Shown: positions 14,942 through 26,378 of the stretch, in pieces
How the letters are laid out: the number at the start of each line of letters is the position of its first letter
Position numbering within the stretch: the first letter of the stretch is position 1
From: Pseudoalteromonas carrageenovora IAM 12662
GTDB taxonomy: Bacteria; Pseudomonadota; Gammaproteobacteria; Enterobacterales; Alteromonadaceae
Reading direction: 5' to 3'
DNA length: 64,000 bases
NCBI RefSeq assembly: GCF_900239935.1
Contig: NZ_LT965928.1
Coordinates: forward strand, 1-64,000
Position numbers and translations under genes: made by a program
Notes under the pieces: model-generated
What the model was told of the DNA's origin: nothing
The model's input: the letters and a program-made list of their open reading frames with translations, nothing else
Database searches by the model: none

Positions 14942-16828
14942 ATGAAAAAATATTTATTAAACGTTGCGGCAGCTGCATTTATATTTCCTCTTTACTCTGC
15001 CGGGGCGAGTATCGATAACGATGCATTTTTAGATGCTGAAAAAAAAGCACGTTACGGTAGTTATCAAGACTTTAAAGAAGCGGTTAGTGGACTTAATCAT
15101 CCGCTAAAACCGTATGTTGAAAAAACCTATTGGCAGCGTAACCCAAACTTTAAATACCAGGCTGAAATAGAAGACTACTTAACTGTTTATCAGCATACGC
15201 CATTAGAATGGCCTGTGCGAAAAGCGTGGTTAGAGTACTTAAAAGATAAAAACAAAAAAGCGGCATATATTCGTAATTATCGCCAAACCTCAAATGCTGA
15301 GCTTACGTGTGCTTATTTGGATTTTCAGCTTGATTTAGGGGCTCCTGAAAAAGCAATTTTTAATCAGGTTACTGATTTGTGGGCTGTTGGAAAGTCGCAG
15401 CCCAATGAGTGTGATGCGCTTTTTTCTCAGTGGCGGAAAAAAGGCTACATGAAAGAAGAAACCGTATGGCAACGCGTTACACTCGCAGCGCAAGGCGGTA
15501 CGCAAAGCTTATTACCTTATTTAAAAACACTATTGCCTAAAAATGAACGCTATTTAGCTGATTTATATTTAAAAGTACGCCGCGATCCAAGCGCAGCGGC
15601 TGGTTTATATCGTTATAAAAATAAATCGGCTAAAGAAGGCGAAATAGCCCTTTATGGGGTTAAGCGTTTAATTTGGCGCGACAAAGAGCTTGCATTAAAA
15701 GCATGGGAAAAGTTAGAAAAAATATTTAACTACAGCGAAGCTTCTAAGGCTGATGTGTATTACACCTTTGCGCTATCGCTTGCATCAAGCGGGCACAAAC
15801 AAGCTAGCTTTTGGTTAAATAAAGTACCTAAAGACCGACAAGATAAAAAGTTAATACAATGGCAGCTGGGTAATATGCTCAAAACCCAAGATTGGGAAGG
15901 TATAGCTGCATTTTTTACAGGCAAAGAAGATTTAAGCTTAGGCCAACAATATTGGTTAGCGTATAGCTACGCTAAACGAGGCGAGCAACAAAAAGCGGAT
16001 GATATTTGGAAAAAAGTGGCTGCTAATCGCGATTATTACGGCTTTTTAGCTGCTGCGCGTTTAGGGCTGCCTATTGATTTAAATAACCACCCTTTAGCGG
16101 TTGATCAAAAGTTGGTAGATAAAGTGAGTAATGCACCAGGGTTTAAACGTGCAAAGGCGCTTTACGATATAGAACGATTTACCTCAGCGCGTCGTGAGTG
16201 GAATTACTTAACGGATACCTCTAGTGCTGACGAAAAGTTAGCTGCATCAATACTCTCTACCGATTTAGGTTGGCACGACAGCACTATTTTTACACTTGCT
16301 AAAATAAAAGCGTGGGATAATGTAGAGCAGCGTTTTCCGTTTGCATATCAAGATGTATTTGAGCGTTACAGCAAACGTAGCAAAATTGATCCAGCTTGGA
16401 GTATTGCAATTGCAAGGCGTGAGAGCTCGTTTGCGCCCGATGCTCGCTCGCATGCTAATGCGCGTGGGTTAATGCAATTATTGCCAAGTACTGCTGAGTA
16501 CGTAAATAAAGGAAGTGTATCGAGTAATCGTTTGTATCAGCCTAAAACTAATATTAGATTAGGTACAAGTTACTTACAGTATTTAAAAAAGAAAAACCAC
16601 GGCAACGAAGTACTAGCAACAGCTTCTTATAATGCGGGGTATCATCGTATAAAACGTTGGTTACCCGATGAAGCAATTCCGGCTGAGTTATGGGTAGAGC
16701 TTATTCCGTATCGTGAGACCCGCGACTATGTAAAAAATGTATTTGCATATAGGCAGGTGTATCACACTCGAATGGGCAGAGAAGGTAATATACTTGCGCC
16801 GCTGCTTGAAATGAAAATGGGTGGTTGA
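14942..16828 (+). CDS. slt: Soluble lytic murein transglycosylase
   Basis: Slt cleaves peptidoglycan glycan strands in the periplasm, forming 1,6-anhydro-muropeptides during wall turnover. A signal peptide (about residues 1-22, ending near YSAGAS) is followed by ~430 residues of alpha-helical superhelix. The C-terminal catalytic domain has the glutamate in AIARRESSFAPDARS, then ARGLMQLLPSTAEYV, ASYNAGYHRIKRW and PYRETRDYVKNV. At 628 aa it is close to E. coli Slt (645). It is a single gene with its own strong terminator. Confidence 0.94.
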   Translation: MKKYLLNVAAAAFIFPLYSAGASIDNDAFLDAEKKARYGSYQDFKEAVSGLNHPLKPYVEKTYWQRNPNFKYQAEIEDYLTVYQHTPLEWPVRKAWLEYLKDKNKKAAYIRNYRQTSNAELTCAYLDFQLDLGAPEKAIFNQVTDLWAVGKSQPNECDALFSQWRKKGYMKEETVWQRVTLAAQGGTQSLLPYLKTLLPKNERYLADLYLKVRRDPSAAAGLYRYKNKSAKEGEIALYGVKRLIWRDKELALKAWEKLEKIFNYSEASKADVYYTFALSLASSGHKQASFWLNKVPKDRQDKKLIQWQLGNMLKTQDWEGIAAFFTGKEDLSLGQQYWLAYSYAKRGEQQKADDIWKKVAANRDYYGFLAAARLGLPIDLNNHPLAVDQKLVDKVSNAPGFKRAKALYDIERFTSARREWNYLTDTSSADEKLAASILSTDLGWHDSTIFTLAKIKAWDNVEQRFPFAYQDVFERYSKRSKIDPAWSIAIARRESSFAPDARSHANARGLMQLLPSTAEYVNKGSVSSNRLYQPKTNIRLGTSYLQYLKKKNHGNEVLATASYNAGYHRIKRWLPDEAIPAELWVELIPYRETRDYVKNVFAYRQVYHTRMGREGNILAPLLEMKMGG

Positions 16829-16880
16829 ATATATAATACCCACCGAGTAATAACTTAACACGATTGGTATAAGCATTAAG

Positions 16881-16917
16881 AAGGGGGATATTTACATGTT
16901 AAATATCCCCCTTTTTT
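16881..16917 (+). terminator. Rho-independent terminator after slt
   Basis: AAGGGGGATATTTA, a CATG centre and TTAAATATCCCCC followed by TTTTTT form a long, strong hairpin 53 bases after the slt stop. Confidence 0.92.
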
Positions 16918-16941
16918 GAGCGCTCAGCCTTTAAGTGGTAG

Positions 16942-18300
<1,359 letters not shown>

Positions 18301-18349
18301 ATCCTTATAAAGACGAGTTAGCTAATACGCGCTAAAATACGCGAATACA

Positions 18350-18373
18350 AAGGGGCCTTTTGGCCCCATTTTT
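18350..18373 (+). terminator. Rho-independent terminator after pepQ
   Basis: AGGGGCC, a TTTT loop and GGCCCC followed by ATTTTT lie 50 bases after the pepQ stop and just before the next gene. Confidence 0.85.
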
Positions 18374-18388
18374 AATTGAGCTTTAACT

Positions 18389-19003
18389 ATGTCTGAATAT
18401 AAATACCCTGCCGAAGATGTGTTTCACCAAGAAGAAATTAAAAAAAGCACTTTTATTGTTCATATAGCTCATACACCTGATTTAAATGCAGCTAAAGCGT
18501 TTATTAAAAGCATTGAAGAAAAGTACTCAGATGCTCGCCATAATTGTTGGGCGCATGTAGCAGGTAATCCTGGTGGCAGCCATGTTTATGGTTTTTCAGA
18601 TGATGGAGAGCCAAATGGCACAGCAGGCAAACCTATGTTAAATGTGCTGGTGGGATCGGGGCTTGGTGAAATTACCGCAGTGGTTACACGTTATTTTGGG
18701 GGTATTAAGTTAGGCACGGGTGGTTTAGTGCGTGCTTATGGCGGCTCGCTTAATAATGCGCTTACTCAACTTAAAACAGTCACTAAAGTACCTAGCGTAG
18801 AAATTATTGGCCAAAGTGAATACAACATGCAAGGTGCAATAGAGCAGTTATTAAAAACCAGTTATCAGGTACTTAATATTGATAAGCAATTTACTGCTAA
18901 TATTGAATGGGTGATCACAATAGATAGCCGACAAGCCCAGCAAGCAATAAAAGATATTTTTGATTTAAGCCACGGCGCAGTTGAGTTAACTATTAAAGAG
19001 TAA
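18389..19003 (+). CDS. yigZ: IMPACT family protein (YigZ-like)
   Basis: This 204-aa protein belongs to the YigZ/IMPACT (UPF0029) family. Members have an N-terminal ribosomal-S5-like fold and a C-terminal EF-G-like domain. Their bacterial role is not settled. Recognisable stretches are DARHNCWAHVAG, SDDGEPNGTAGKPML and TRYFGGIKLGTGGLVRAYGG, all hallmarks of the family. Length matches E. coli YigZ (204-205 aa). As in many gammaproteobacteria, it lies between pepQ and trkH. Confidence 0.93.
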   Translation: MSEYKYPAEDVFHQEEIKKSTFIVHIAHTPDLNAAKAFIKSIEEKYSDARHNCWAHVAGNPGGSHVYGFSDDGEPNGTAGKPMLNVLVGSGLGEITAVVTRYFGGIKLGTGGLVRAYGGSLNNALTQLKTVTKVPSVEIIGQSEYNMQGAIEQLLKTSYQVLNIDKQFTANIEWVITIDSRQAQQAIKDIFDLSHGAVELTIKE

Positions 19004-19099
19004 TAACCTACACAAATTGCATTTAATGCATACCTGTTTAATTTGATCTGATTGAAGTTACTCAATCTCAGTTTACTAATAATAAAAGCGATAAGCTAA

Positions 19100-20551
19100 A
19101 TGCAATTTCGTACCATCATAAAAATTCTTGGCCAACTTGTTGCGCTGTTTAGTATTACCATGGTGCCACCGGCACTGGTGTCTTTAATTTATAAAGACGG
19201 TGGTGGTGTTCCGTTTGTTTTAGCATTTATATTCAGTGTTGTTATTGGCATGATGGCTTATTACCCAAACCGCCATGAAAACGGCGATTTAAAAGCACGC
19301 GAAGGCTTTTTGATTGTTGTTTTGTTTTGGTTGGTACTTGGGGCGTTTGCGTCCTTGCCGCTTATATTTTTACAAGAGCCAAACTTATCTTTGGCTGATG
19401 CCGTATTTGAGGCATTTTCAGGCCTTACAACCACCGGTGCTACTGTACTAACGGGTATTGAATACTTGCCAAAATCAGTATTATTCTATCGCCAGCAACT
19501 CCAGTGGTTTGGCGGTATGGGTATAATCGTACTTGCTGTCGCTATACTGCCCATGCTTGGTGTGGGTGGCATGCAGTTATACAGAGCTGAAATACCTGGT
19601 CCTGTTAAAGACTCTAAAATGACCCCTCGCATAGCCGATACTGCCAAGCACCTTTGGTATATTTATGTGTCGTTAACTATTACGTGTATGCTGGCTTATT
19701 GGGCTGCAGGAATGGAGTGGTTTGATGCTATATGCCATGCGTTTTCTACAGTCGCGATAGGTGGTTTTTCTACTTACGATGCGTCTATGGGTCATTTTGA
19801 CAGCCCAATGATTAACTTTATTTGCGTGTTCTTTTTAATTATTGCCGCCGTCAACTTCTCTTTGCATTACGCCGCAGTGGCGAGCAGAAACATTCAAGTA
19901 TATATACGTGATCCTGAGTTTAAGGTGTTTTTATGTATTCAATTAGCGCTGGTGGTTATTTGTTTTACTGTGCTTTCATCCAACGAAATATTTGCCAATG
20001 GCGACGAGACCCTCGATCAAGCTTTGTTTCAAGCGGTATCTATGAGTACAACAGCAGGCTTTGCTACCGATAACTTTTCTACTTGGCCGCTGTTTTTACC
20101 TATTTTACTTATATTTTCGAGCTTTATTGGTGGCTGTGCAGGCTCTACCGGTGGCGGTATGAAAGTAGTAAGAGTGTTTTTACTTTACTTACAGGGCGTA
20201 CGTGAACTTAATAGGCTTGTACACCCACGCGCTATATGCTCTATTAAACTCGGCCGTAAAGCATTGCCAGATAAGGTTGTAGAGGCCGTGTGGGGCTTTT
20301 TCTCGGCATATGCACTGGTGTTTATTATTATTATGCTGGCGCTTATGGGGACTGGTATGGATAACATAACGGCGTTTTCTGCCACTGCTGCATGTTTAAA
20401 TAACTTAGGCCCAGGTTTAGGTGATGTTGCCTCGCACTATGGTGCAATTACCGATGGCGCAAAATGGTTGCTAACTATTGCTATGGTATTTGGCCGGTTA
20501 GAAATATTCACGTTATTAGTATTATTTACGCCTACTTTTTGGCGCGGCTAA
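19100..20551 (+). CDS. trkH: Trk potassium transporter membrane subunit TrkH
   Basis: TrkH is the K+-translocating inner-membrane subunit of the Trk system, gated by the cytosolic TrkA protein. The 483-aa product has four pore repeats with selectivity-filter segments recognisable as SGLTTTGATVLTG, STVAIGGFSTYD, STTAGFATDNF and NNLGPGL. Ten or more hydrophobic helices are visible. The length equals E. coli TrkH (483). trkA is found about 2 kb downstream on the other strand, beyond the PilZ and EF-hand genes. Confidence 0.96.
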   Translation: MQFRTIIKILGQLVALFSITMVPPALVSLIYKDGGGVPFVLAFIFSVVIGMMAYYPNRHENGDLKAREGFLIVVLFWLVLGAFASLPLIFLQEPNLSLADAVFEAFSGLTTTGATVLTGIEYLPKSVLFYRQQLQWFGGMGIIVLAVAILPMLGVGGMQLYRAEIPGPVKDSKMTPRIADTAKHLWYIYVSLTITCMLAYWAAGMEWFDAICHAFSTVAIGGFSTYDASMGHFDSPMINFICVFFLIIAAVNFSLHYAAVASRNIQVYIRDPEFKVFLCIQLALVVICFTVLSSNEIFANGDETLDQALFQAVSMSTTAGFATDNFSTWPLFLPILLIFSSFIGGCAGSTGGGMKVVRVFLLYLQGVRELNRLVHPRAICSIKLGRKALPDKVVEAVWGFFSAYALVFIIIMLALMGTGMDNITAFSATAACLNNLGPGLGDVASHYGAITDGAKWLLTIAMVFGRLEIFTLLVLFTPTFWRG

Positions 20552-20580
20552 ACGCTATTAAACTAACTCAGGGGTAGAGT

Positions 20581-21243
20581 ATGCCAGCGTCAAATCTAAA
20601 TAAATTACACCAACTCATTACGAGTGGCTTGGTTGACTTAGAAATACTCACTCCCACCGACAGTAAGCGCATTAAAACCGAGTTTGTAGGCTTGCTCGAA
20701 AATAAATTTATTATTTTAAATTACCCTAGTTCAAAGCGCTTGCCTGCGAGTAGTGATTATTTACGCGATGGTGTAATGGTTATAGTAAGAGCATTAATAG
20801 AGGGCAGTGGCGGGCAGATTATTGCATTTCGACAACAAATAATGTCGGTGGCTTCTCATCCTGCTAGGTTGATTTTTATTAACTACCCTAAGCAAGTACA
20901 GCTTTTTGCTCTGCGCTCTCAAGCACGCATACCTACCTTATTACCGGCTAAATTAAAAGTGAGCGATGACAGAGTACTTGAAGGCATCATCAAAGATATT
21001 TCACTCACTGGTGTTATGTTTGATGTTAGGGGCGATCAACAAGACGAAGACTTAAAAAACATGCAATGCACTGTAATACTAGATACCAATAGTAAGGATT
21101 TTCAGGGTGAGATTTGCAGTGTGAAAGAGCACTCATCGGGTGTTAATTGCGGAATTAGGTTATTAGCCAGTGAAGATGAAATGAAAGCATTTATGAAAGA
21201 ACATTTTATCGACCCATCAGTACTTGATATGGCTGTAGAGTAG
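20581..21243 (+). CDS. PilZ-domain protein, probable cyclic-di-GMP receptor
   Basis: The C-terminal half carries PilZ motifs: RSQAR (RxxxR) near residue 117 and DISLTG (D/NxSxxG) about 30 residues later, the two elements that bind cyclic-di-GMP. The N-terminal ~100 residues resemble the YcgR-N beta domain found before PilZ in flagellar brakes, though weakly. No membrane segment or signal peptide is seen. It begins 29 bases after trkH with a GGGG-containing ribosome site, so it may be co-transcribed with trkH. The output is unknown. 220 aa. Confidence 0.85.
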   Translation: MPASNLNKLHQLITSGLVDLEILTPTDSKRIKTEFVGLLENKFIILNYPSSKRLPASSDYLRDGVMVIVRALIEGSGGQIIAFRQQIMSVASHPARLIFINYPKQVQLFALRSQARIPTLLPAKLKVSDDRVLEGIIKDISLTGVMFDVRGDQQDEDLKNMQCTVILDTNSKDFQGEICSVKEHSSGVNCGIRLLASEDEMKAFMKEHFIDPSVLDMAVE

Positions 21244-21707
21244 TAACGTTTCGCCTTTTTGCAACAAAAAGGTATTTTGTGTAAAAATTTAAAAATACTT
21301 CTTCATTTAATTTAAAAATAAATATAATTTCCTTAAATAACAGTTTGTTGAGTTAGTTGAAAATAGAATTATCATTTTCACTGCAAACCTACTTAGCTTA
21401 TAGTTTACTTAAATTTTCTAGGAAAGCCCCCTCATTTCTATTAAATACTCAAAACTGTAGCTTTTTACTTAATTGTAACTATCTGTTTTTGTTTAATTTA
21501 ATTTCTTCATTATAAATCGCGTTGCTAAATAGCAACAAAAATCACAGCTAAAATCTTCAAAAAACGAAGGTGTTATCTTAATGCATTGATATATATAAAC
21601 TTTTAAATGTTGGCATTTAAGTTGTAATAGTCTAAGTGTACTGAACGAAAACGTGATTTACAGTGAAAGACTTAATCGCACACACATAAATTTGAAGGAT
21701 ACATATT
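21244..21707. other. AT-rich intergenic region without a gene
   Basis: I see no credible ORF here. A 21-bp dyad at 21359-21379 (GAAAATAGAATTATCATTTTC, arms GAAAAT/ATTTTC) resembles a Fur box on the minus strand, at about 13 of 19 positions, but the nearest gene starts 330 bp away. A small hairpin GTTGCT-AAAT-AGCAAC occupies 21521-21536. The rest is probably the long leader and promoter of the EF-hand genes. Confidence 0.45.
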
Positions 21708-21920
21708 ATGAAAAGCATTGATAAAACTTTAGCACTAATCGCTATTGCATCTTCATCAGCAGCTTTTGCAGCATCAGATTTCGATACGTTAGATGTAGAT
21801 GGTAATGGCGCAATTAGCCAAGCAGAAGCATCGGTAGATGCAAAGCTAATGAGCATGTTTTCAGAGCTCGATACTGACCAAAATGGTGAGTTATCAAAAG
21901 AAGAGTTTTCAAAAGCTTAA
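21708..21920 (+). CDS. Secreted EF-hand mini-protein 1
   Basis: This 70-aa protein has a signal peptide (MKSIDKTLALIAIASSSAAFAA) and a mature part that is essentially one pair of EF-hand loops, DVDGNGAISQAE and DTDQNGELSKEE. Both have Asp at positions 1 and 3 and Glu at 12, as needed for Ca2+ binding. It should act as a periplasmic or secreted calcium-binding peptide. The ribosome site is GAAGGA. It is the first of three tandem paralogues in the same orientation; all share the signal peptide type and the ending SKEEF. Confidence 0.85.
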   Translation: MKSIDKTLALIAIASSSAAFAASDFDTLDVDGNGAISQAEASVDAKLMSMFSELDTDQNGELSKEEFSKA

Positions 21921-22062
21921 TTTAAAGTGATTTATCCTGAGTTGCCAAAGACAACCTAAGCAGGCAAGGGAGCTTACGAAAGAGGATAACAAGGAAGTGA
22001 ATTTGACTTTAATTTTAGCAAACCAATTTTTTGATAAAACATTGAATATGAAGGAATACGCT

Positions 22063-22275
22063 ATGAAACATCTAAATAAAGCACTTGCTCTTATTGCTAT
22101 CGCATCTTCTTCAGCTGCATTTGCAGCATCAGATTTCGATAGTTTAGATATCGACGGCAGTGGCACTATCAGCCCAAGCGAAGCGGCAGTAGATACAGAT
22201 TTAATGGCTGAATTTATTGAGCTAGATACAGACGGTAGTGGTGAGCTTTCTAAAGAAGAGTTCTCAAATTACTAA
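22063..22275 (+). CDS. Secreted EF-hand mini-protein 2
   Basis: Second of three tandem paralogues, 70 aa. The start at 22063 (MKHLNKALALIAIASSSAAFA) has AAGGAA just upstream; a longer in-frame extension to 21997 lacks a signal-like start. The EF loops are DIDGSGTISPSE and DTDGSGELSKEE. The signal peptide is almost identical to that of the preceding gene, showing recent duplication. The 142-base gap to gene 1 has no clear terminator, so the genes may share a transcript. Confidence 0.85.
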   Translation: MKHLNKALALIAIASSSAAFAASDFDSLDIDGSGTISPSEAAVDTDLMAEFIELDTDGSGELSKEEFSNY

Positions 22276-22351
22276 TTAACCTATAAAGGTTAAGCATTTT
22301 CACAGTTAGGGATCTTTGAAAAGGACTTCCCATCTTACTAGGAATATTATT

Positions 22352-22567
22352 ATGAAAACATTAAATACAACACTTGCAGTTTTAGTTTTAGCATCTTCAT
22401 CAGCAGCTTACGCAGCAGTAGACTTTGCCTCATTTGATGCCGATGGTGATGGTGCAATCACTAAGCAAGAAGCGCAAGTAAATGCACAATTAGTAAAGAT
22501 TTTTGATGATTTAGATGCAGATGGAAACGGCGAGCTTTCAAAAGAAGAGTTTGCAAAAGTACAGTAA
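22352..22567 (+). CDS. Secreted EF-hand mini-protein 3
   Basis: Third tandem paralogue, 71 aa. The start at 22352 (MKTLNTTLAVLVLASSSAAYA) follows AGGAATATT. The loops are DADGDGAITKQE and DADGNGELSKEE. It is more diverged in the signal peptide than genes 1 and 2. A terminator at 22589-22615 closes the group. Confidence 0.85.
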   Translation: MKTLNTTLAVLVLASSSAAYAAVDFASFDADGDGAITKQEAQVNAQLVKIFDDLDADGNGELSKEEFAKVQ

Positions 22568-22588
22568 GCACACGCTTCATACTCCACT

Positions 22589-22615
22589 AAAGCCGCCTTA
22601 GTCAGCGGCTTTTTT
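22589..22615 (+). terminator. Terminator after the EF-hand genes
   Basis: AAAGCCGC, an eight-base loop and GCGGCTTTTTT form an 8-bp stem with a T-run, 22 bases after the third EF-hand stop. Opposite strand termination for trkA would be weaker because only three T follow on that side. Confidence 0.88.
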
Positions 22616-22632
22616 GCGTTTATGCTAAGTGA

Positions 22633-24009
22633 TTATAAGAATATAGCACTTACTTGGAATAGCTTTTCTACAACGGTAATGTGTTTTTTGTCGATTAAAA
22701 ACATTATTACATGGTCGCCCGACATGATAATTGTATCGTCGTGGGCTATAAGTACATCGTCGTTACGTACTATTGCGCCAATAGTAGTACCAGCAGGAAG
22801 TTTAATATCGGCAATGGCACGGCCAACAACTTTTGAAGTGTTTTCGTCGCCATGAGCGACGGCTTCAATTGCTTCTGCTGCACCTTTACGTAATGAGTAA
22901 ACATTAACAATATCACCACGGCGTACATGAGTAAGCAATGCCGATATAGTGGCCTGTTGCGGCGATATGGCTATATCTATTTCCCCACCTTGTACTAAAT
23001 CAACGTATGCACCACGCTGAATAAGTACCATGGTTTTTTGTGCACCCATTCGTTTTGCAAGCATAGCCGACATAATATTTGCTTCATCGTCGTTAGTTAC
23101 GGCAATAAATACGTCAACTTGCTCTATATGCTCTTCAGATAGCAGTTCCTGATCTGATGCATCACCACAAAATACCACTGTGTTGTCGAGCATTTCAGAT
23201 AGTTGCTCAGCGCGCTCTTTACTGCGCTCAATTAATTTAACACTGTGGTTTTTTTCAAGCGAGCGGGCAAGGCCGGCACCAATGTTACCGCCACCAGCAA
23301 TCATAATTTTTTTGTAAGAGCGTTCTAGCTTTTGTAGCTCGTTCATAACCGCGCGAATATGCTTGGTTGCGGCTATAAAAAAGACTTCATCGTCGGCTTC
23401 AATTACTGTAGTACCCAAGGGTTTAATGGCTTTACCTTGGCGGTAAATAGCCGCAACGCGAGTTTCTACATTAGGAATGTGCTCTTTTAAAGCAGAAAGC
23501 GCATAACCCACTAATAAGCCACCGTAATAAGCTTTAACAGCCACTAAAGAGAGCATACCATCGGCAAATTGTAATACTTGTAATGCACCAGGGTAGTCTA
23601 TTAAGCGGCGAATATATTTGGTAACGAGTGCTTCTGGGGCAATATAATGGTCGATTGGTAAATCGTCATTTTGGAAAAGTTTTTCGCGGTATTTTAAATA
23701 TTGCTCTGAACGTATTCGAGCAATTTTAGTGGGGGTATTAAAAATACTGTACGCTACTTGGCAAGCAACCATGTTCACTTCATCTGAACTGGTTACCGCT
23801 ATAATCATATCGGCATCTTCAGCGCCAGCACGGCGTAATACATCAGGGTGCGCGCTGTGGCCCATAACCCCTTGTAGGTCGTACTTATCTTGAAGCTCAC
23901 GCAAACGGTTGCCGTCTATATCTACAACCGTAATTTCGTTTTGTTCGCCAACTAAGTTTTCAGCAAGCGTAGCGCCAACTTGCCCAGCTCCGAGTATGAT
24001 TATTTTCAT
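22633..24009 (-). CDS. trkA: Trk potassium uptake regulator TrkA
   Basis: TrkA is the cytosolic NAD(H)/ATP-binding gating subunit of the Trk K+ channel. It contains two RCK units. The first begins [19 protein letters not shown] (GxGxxG Rossmann motif) with acidic VDID; the second begins near residue 233 with [20 protein letters not shown]. Each is followed by a TrkA-C domain. The product is 458 aa, matching E. coli. It is the last gene of the minus-strand series def-fmt-rsmB-trkA, the usual gammaproteobacterial order. Confidence 0.97.
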   Translation of the reverse strand: MKIIILGAGQVGATLAENLVGEQNEITVVDIDGNRLRELQDKYDLQGVMGHSAHPDVLRRAGAEDADMIIAVTSSDEVNMVACQVAYSIFNTPTKIARIRSEQYLKYREKLFQNDDLPIDHYIAPEALVTKYIRRLIDYPGALQVLQFADGMLSLVAVKAYYGGLLVGYALSALKEHIPNVETRVAAIYRQGKAIKPLGTTVIEADDEVFFIAATKHIRAVMNELQKLERSYKKIMIAGGGNIGAGLARSLEKNHSVKLIERSKERAEQLSEMLDNTVVFCGDASDQELLSEEHIEQVDVFIAVTNDDEANIMSAMLAKRMGAQKTMVLIQRGAYVDLVQGGEIDIAISPQQATISALLTHVRRGDIVNVYSLRKGAAEAIEAVAHGDENTSKVVGRAIADIKLPAGTTIGAIVRNDDVLIAHDDTIIMSGDHVIMFLIDKKHITVVEKLFQVSAIFL

Positions 24010-24115
24010 TATTTACCCGTATTAGTAATCAACCTAAAAAGAGATTAATTACCGTTTAATTAAAAAAATAGCCATTTAATATCTCATAAATGGCTAACTA
24101 TTTAGTGTACGGTTA

Positions 24116-25411
24116 TTAGGCTTTTTTAACTAGCTTAGCGTAATAAAATCCATCACTTTCGCCCGGTAGTAATTGCAAACCCGGGTTAGTAACAGTGTCG
24201 TTCTCGTGCAATGGAATATGTACTACATCGTCATTATTAGCTAAAAACTTAGCAACTTGTTGCTGGTTTTCTTGTGGGAGTACCGAACACGTAGCGTATA
24301 CCAGTGTGCCACCTGGTTTTAGTAGTGGCCAAATGCTATCGATTATATCACTTTGCAGTTTAGCTAGATCTTCGATGTCTGATGCGCGGCGTAACCATTT
24401 TATATCTGGGTGACGGCGTATAACACCAGTTGCAGAACATGGCACATCTAATAATATACGATCAAACTGTTGCTCATCCCACCAAGTATGAGGCTGTGAA
24501 GCGTCACCACATTGTAAATCGGCACCTAAGCCAATACGCGTAAGGTTTTGCTTAACACGCTCAAGGCGAGTTGAGTCGCTATCTAGGGCTAATACTTCAG
24601 CATCAGCAAGCTCTAATATGTGACATGTTTTTCCACCAGGCGCTGCACAGGCATCTAAAATGTATTCATCAGCTTTAGGTTCTAAAAAGCGTGCTGCAAG
24701 TTGTGCTGCTGCATCTTGCACCGAACATGCACCTACATCAAATTCTGGCAGCGAGAATACATCACGCGGCTTAGCTAGCTTAATACCGTCAACAAACTCT
24801 GGGTTTAATGTGTGTTCAATATCGTTAGCCGTTAACATTTCGCTGTATTCTTGCGTGCTGTATTGAGCTTGATTTACACGCAGCCACATAGGGGCTTGTT
24901 GCTGATTTTCTTCAAGCAATGCTTCCCAGCTATTTGGGTATGCAGCTTGCACTTGTTTAATAAACCAATTTGGATGGTTGTATAAACACACCGGTATTTG
25001 CTTCGCTTTTTCTTCAAGCTCGCTCTGTTGGCGTTGAAAGCTACGTAAAATAGCATTTATTAGGCCTTTTAAACCCAGTGCGCGCATTTGAGCGAGTGCA
25101 TTTACGGTTTCTGATATTGCGGCATGCGGTGGCACGCGCATGTGCTGTAGCTGGTATATGCCTACATATAACAAAAACTGAAATATTCTACGCTTACCTT
25201 TTAACGGCTGCTCTACTAAGTGTTGGCAATAGTTTTCAAGGCTTGGTAAGTATCGTAATACGCCATAACAAATTTGCTGCAGTAAAGCTTTGTCTTTTGG
25301 GGGTAAGCCTTGGCTCGCAAAAGGAAGCTCTTGATTAAGCGATGCGCCTTTATCAACGACGTTATATAAAGTTTCTGCGGCAAGCGCGCGTACATTTGGA
25401 ACATTACTCAT
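24116..25411 (-). CDS. rsmB: 16S rRNA m5C967 methyltransferase RsmB
   Basis: RsmB (Sun/Fmu) methylates C967 of 16S rRNA with S-adenosylmethionine. Residues ~1-145 form the NusB-like RNA-binding domain. The methyltransferase domain has the SAM motif [17 protein letters not shown], motif [20 protein letters not shown] with one catalytic cysteine, and motif [17 protein letters not shown] with the other. The length is 431 aa (E. coli 429). It overlaps the end of fmt by eight bases, indicating translational coupling. Confidence 0.96.
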   Translation of the reverse strand: MSNVPNVRALAAETLYNVVDKGASLNQELPFASQGLPPKDKALLQQICYGVLRYLPSLENYCQHLVEQPLKGKRRIFQFLLYVGIYQLQHMRVPPHAAISETVNALAQMRALGLKGLINAILRSFQRQQSELEEKAKQIPVCLYNHPNWFIKQVQAAYPNSWEALLEENQQQAPMWLRVNQAQYSTQEYSEMLTANDIEHTLNPEFVDGIKLAKPRDVFSLPEFDVGACSVQDAAAQLAARFLEPKADEYILDACAAPGGKTCHILELADAEVLALDSDSTRLERVKQNLTRIGLGADLQCGDASQPHTWWDEQQFDRILLDVPCSATGVIRRHPDIKWLRRASDIEDLAKLQSDIIDSIWPLLKPGGTLVYATCSVLPQENQQQVAKFLANNDDVVHIPLHENDTVTNPGLQLLPGESDGFYYAKLVKKA

Positions 25412-26357
25412 TATTTTCGCCTAATACTGTACCCGGGGTTACCCAATCACTACGACCATTTAAAAAGTCACTAATTGCCATTGGCTTTTTGCCTTGCGGC
25501 TGTAATTGCGTAATGCAAATAGCATGTTTGCCACACGCTACAACCACACCCGTTTTATCGCTGGATAAAACTTGGCCTGCACTACCTGTTTGATCAACTA
25601 CTTGCGCTTGATAAATTTTTACCGTTTGCTCACCCATTTGTGTAAAGCACACAGGCCAAGGGTTGAAAGAGCGAATATTTCGCTCTATTTGAGCTGCATC
25701 CATAGACCAGTCAATATTTGCTTCGTCTTTAGATAGCTTTTTAGCGTAGTTAGCCTGCTCATCGTTTTGAGGTTCAGCTTTAAGCTCGCCTTTTGCTAAT
25801 TTATTAACGGTTTCTATAAGCGCATCAGGGCCAAGCTCGGCCAGTTTAGTGTATAAACTGGCACTGGTTTCATCAGCATTAATTGCACAGCGACTAATAT
25901 GTAACATGTCGCCGGTATCAAGCCCTTCATCCATTTGCATAATAGTTACGCCGGTTTGCTCATCACCCGCCCAAATTGCACGTTGAATAGGTGCTGCACC
26001 ACGCCAGCGCGGTAATATAGAACCATGCACATTTAGACAACCTAAACGTGGAGCTTCTAATATTGCTTTTGGTAAAATTAGCCCGTAAGCCACTACAATC
26101 ATAATGTCGGCATTTAAGTTTTTAAGCTCTACTAATGCGTCATCATTTTTTAACGACTGTGGCTGAAAAACCGGTAAGTTATGCTCAAGCGCTAGCGCTT
26201 TAACTTCACTGGCTTTTAATTTTTTACCTCGGCCAGCAGGGCGGTCAGGTTGGCTGTATACACCTACTATTTGGTGCTCGCTTTGTATAAGCGCTTGTAA
26301 ATGACGAGCGGCAAAATCCGGCGTACCGGCAAATATAATGCGTAATGGTTGGGTCAC
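25404..26357 (-). CDS. fmt: Methionyl-tRNA formyltransferase
   Basis: Fmt formylates the initiator Met-tRNA using 10-formyl-tetrahydrofolate. The catalytic Rossmann domain contains [16 protein letters not shown] and the active-site [19 protein letters not shown] with Asn, His and downstream Asp ([10 protein letters not shown]). The C-terminal OB-fold domain starts near residue 205. At 317 aa it is the usual size. It lies 21 bases after def, the deformylase that removes the same formyl group. Confidence 0.97.
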   Translation of the reverse strand: MTQPLRIIFAGTPDFAARHLQALIQSEHQIVGVYSQPDRPAGRGKKLKASEVKALALEHNLPVFQPQSLKNDDALVELKNLNADIMIVVAYGLILPKAILEAPRLGCLNVHGSILPRWRGAAPIQRAIWAGDEQTGVTIMQMDEGLDTGDMLHISRCAINADETSASLYTKLAELGPDALIETVNKLAKGELKAEPQNDEQANYAKKLSKDEANIDWSMDAAQIERNIRSFNPWPVCFTQMGEQTVKIYQAQVVDQTGSAGQVLSSDKTGVVVACGKHAICITQLQPQGKKPMAISDFLNGRSDWVTPGTVLGENNE

Positions 26358-26378
26358 TGAGTTTTCCTAAGGTGCTTA

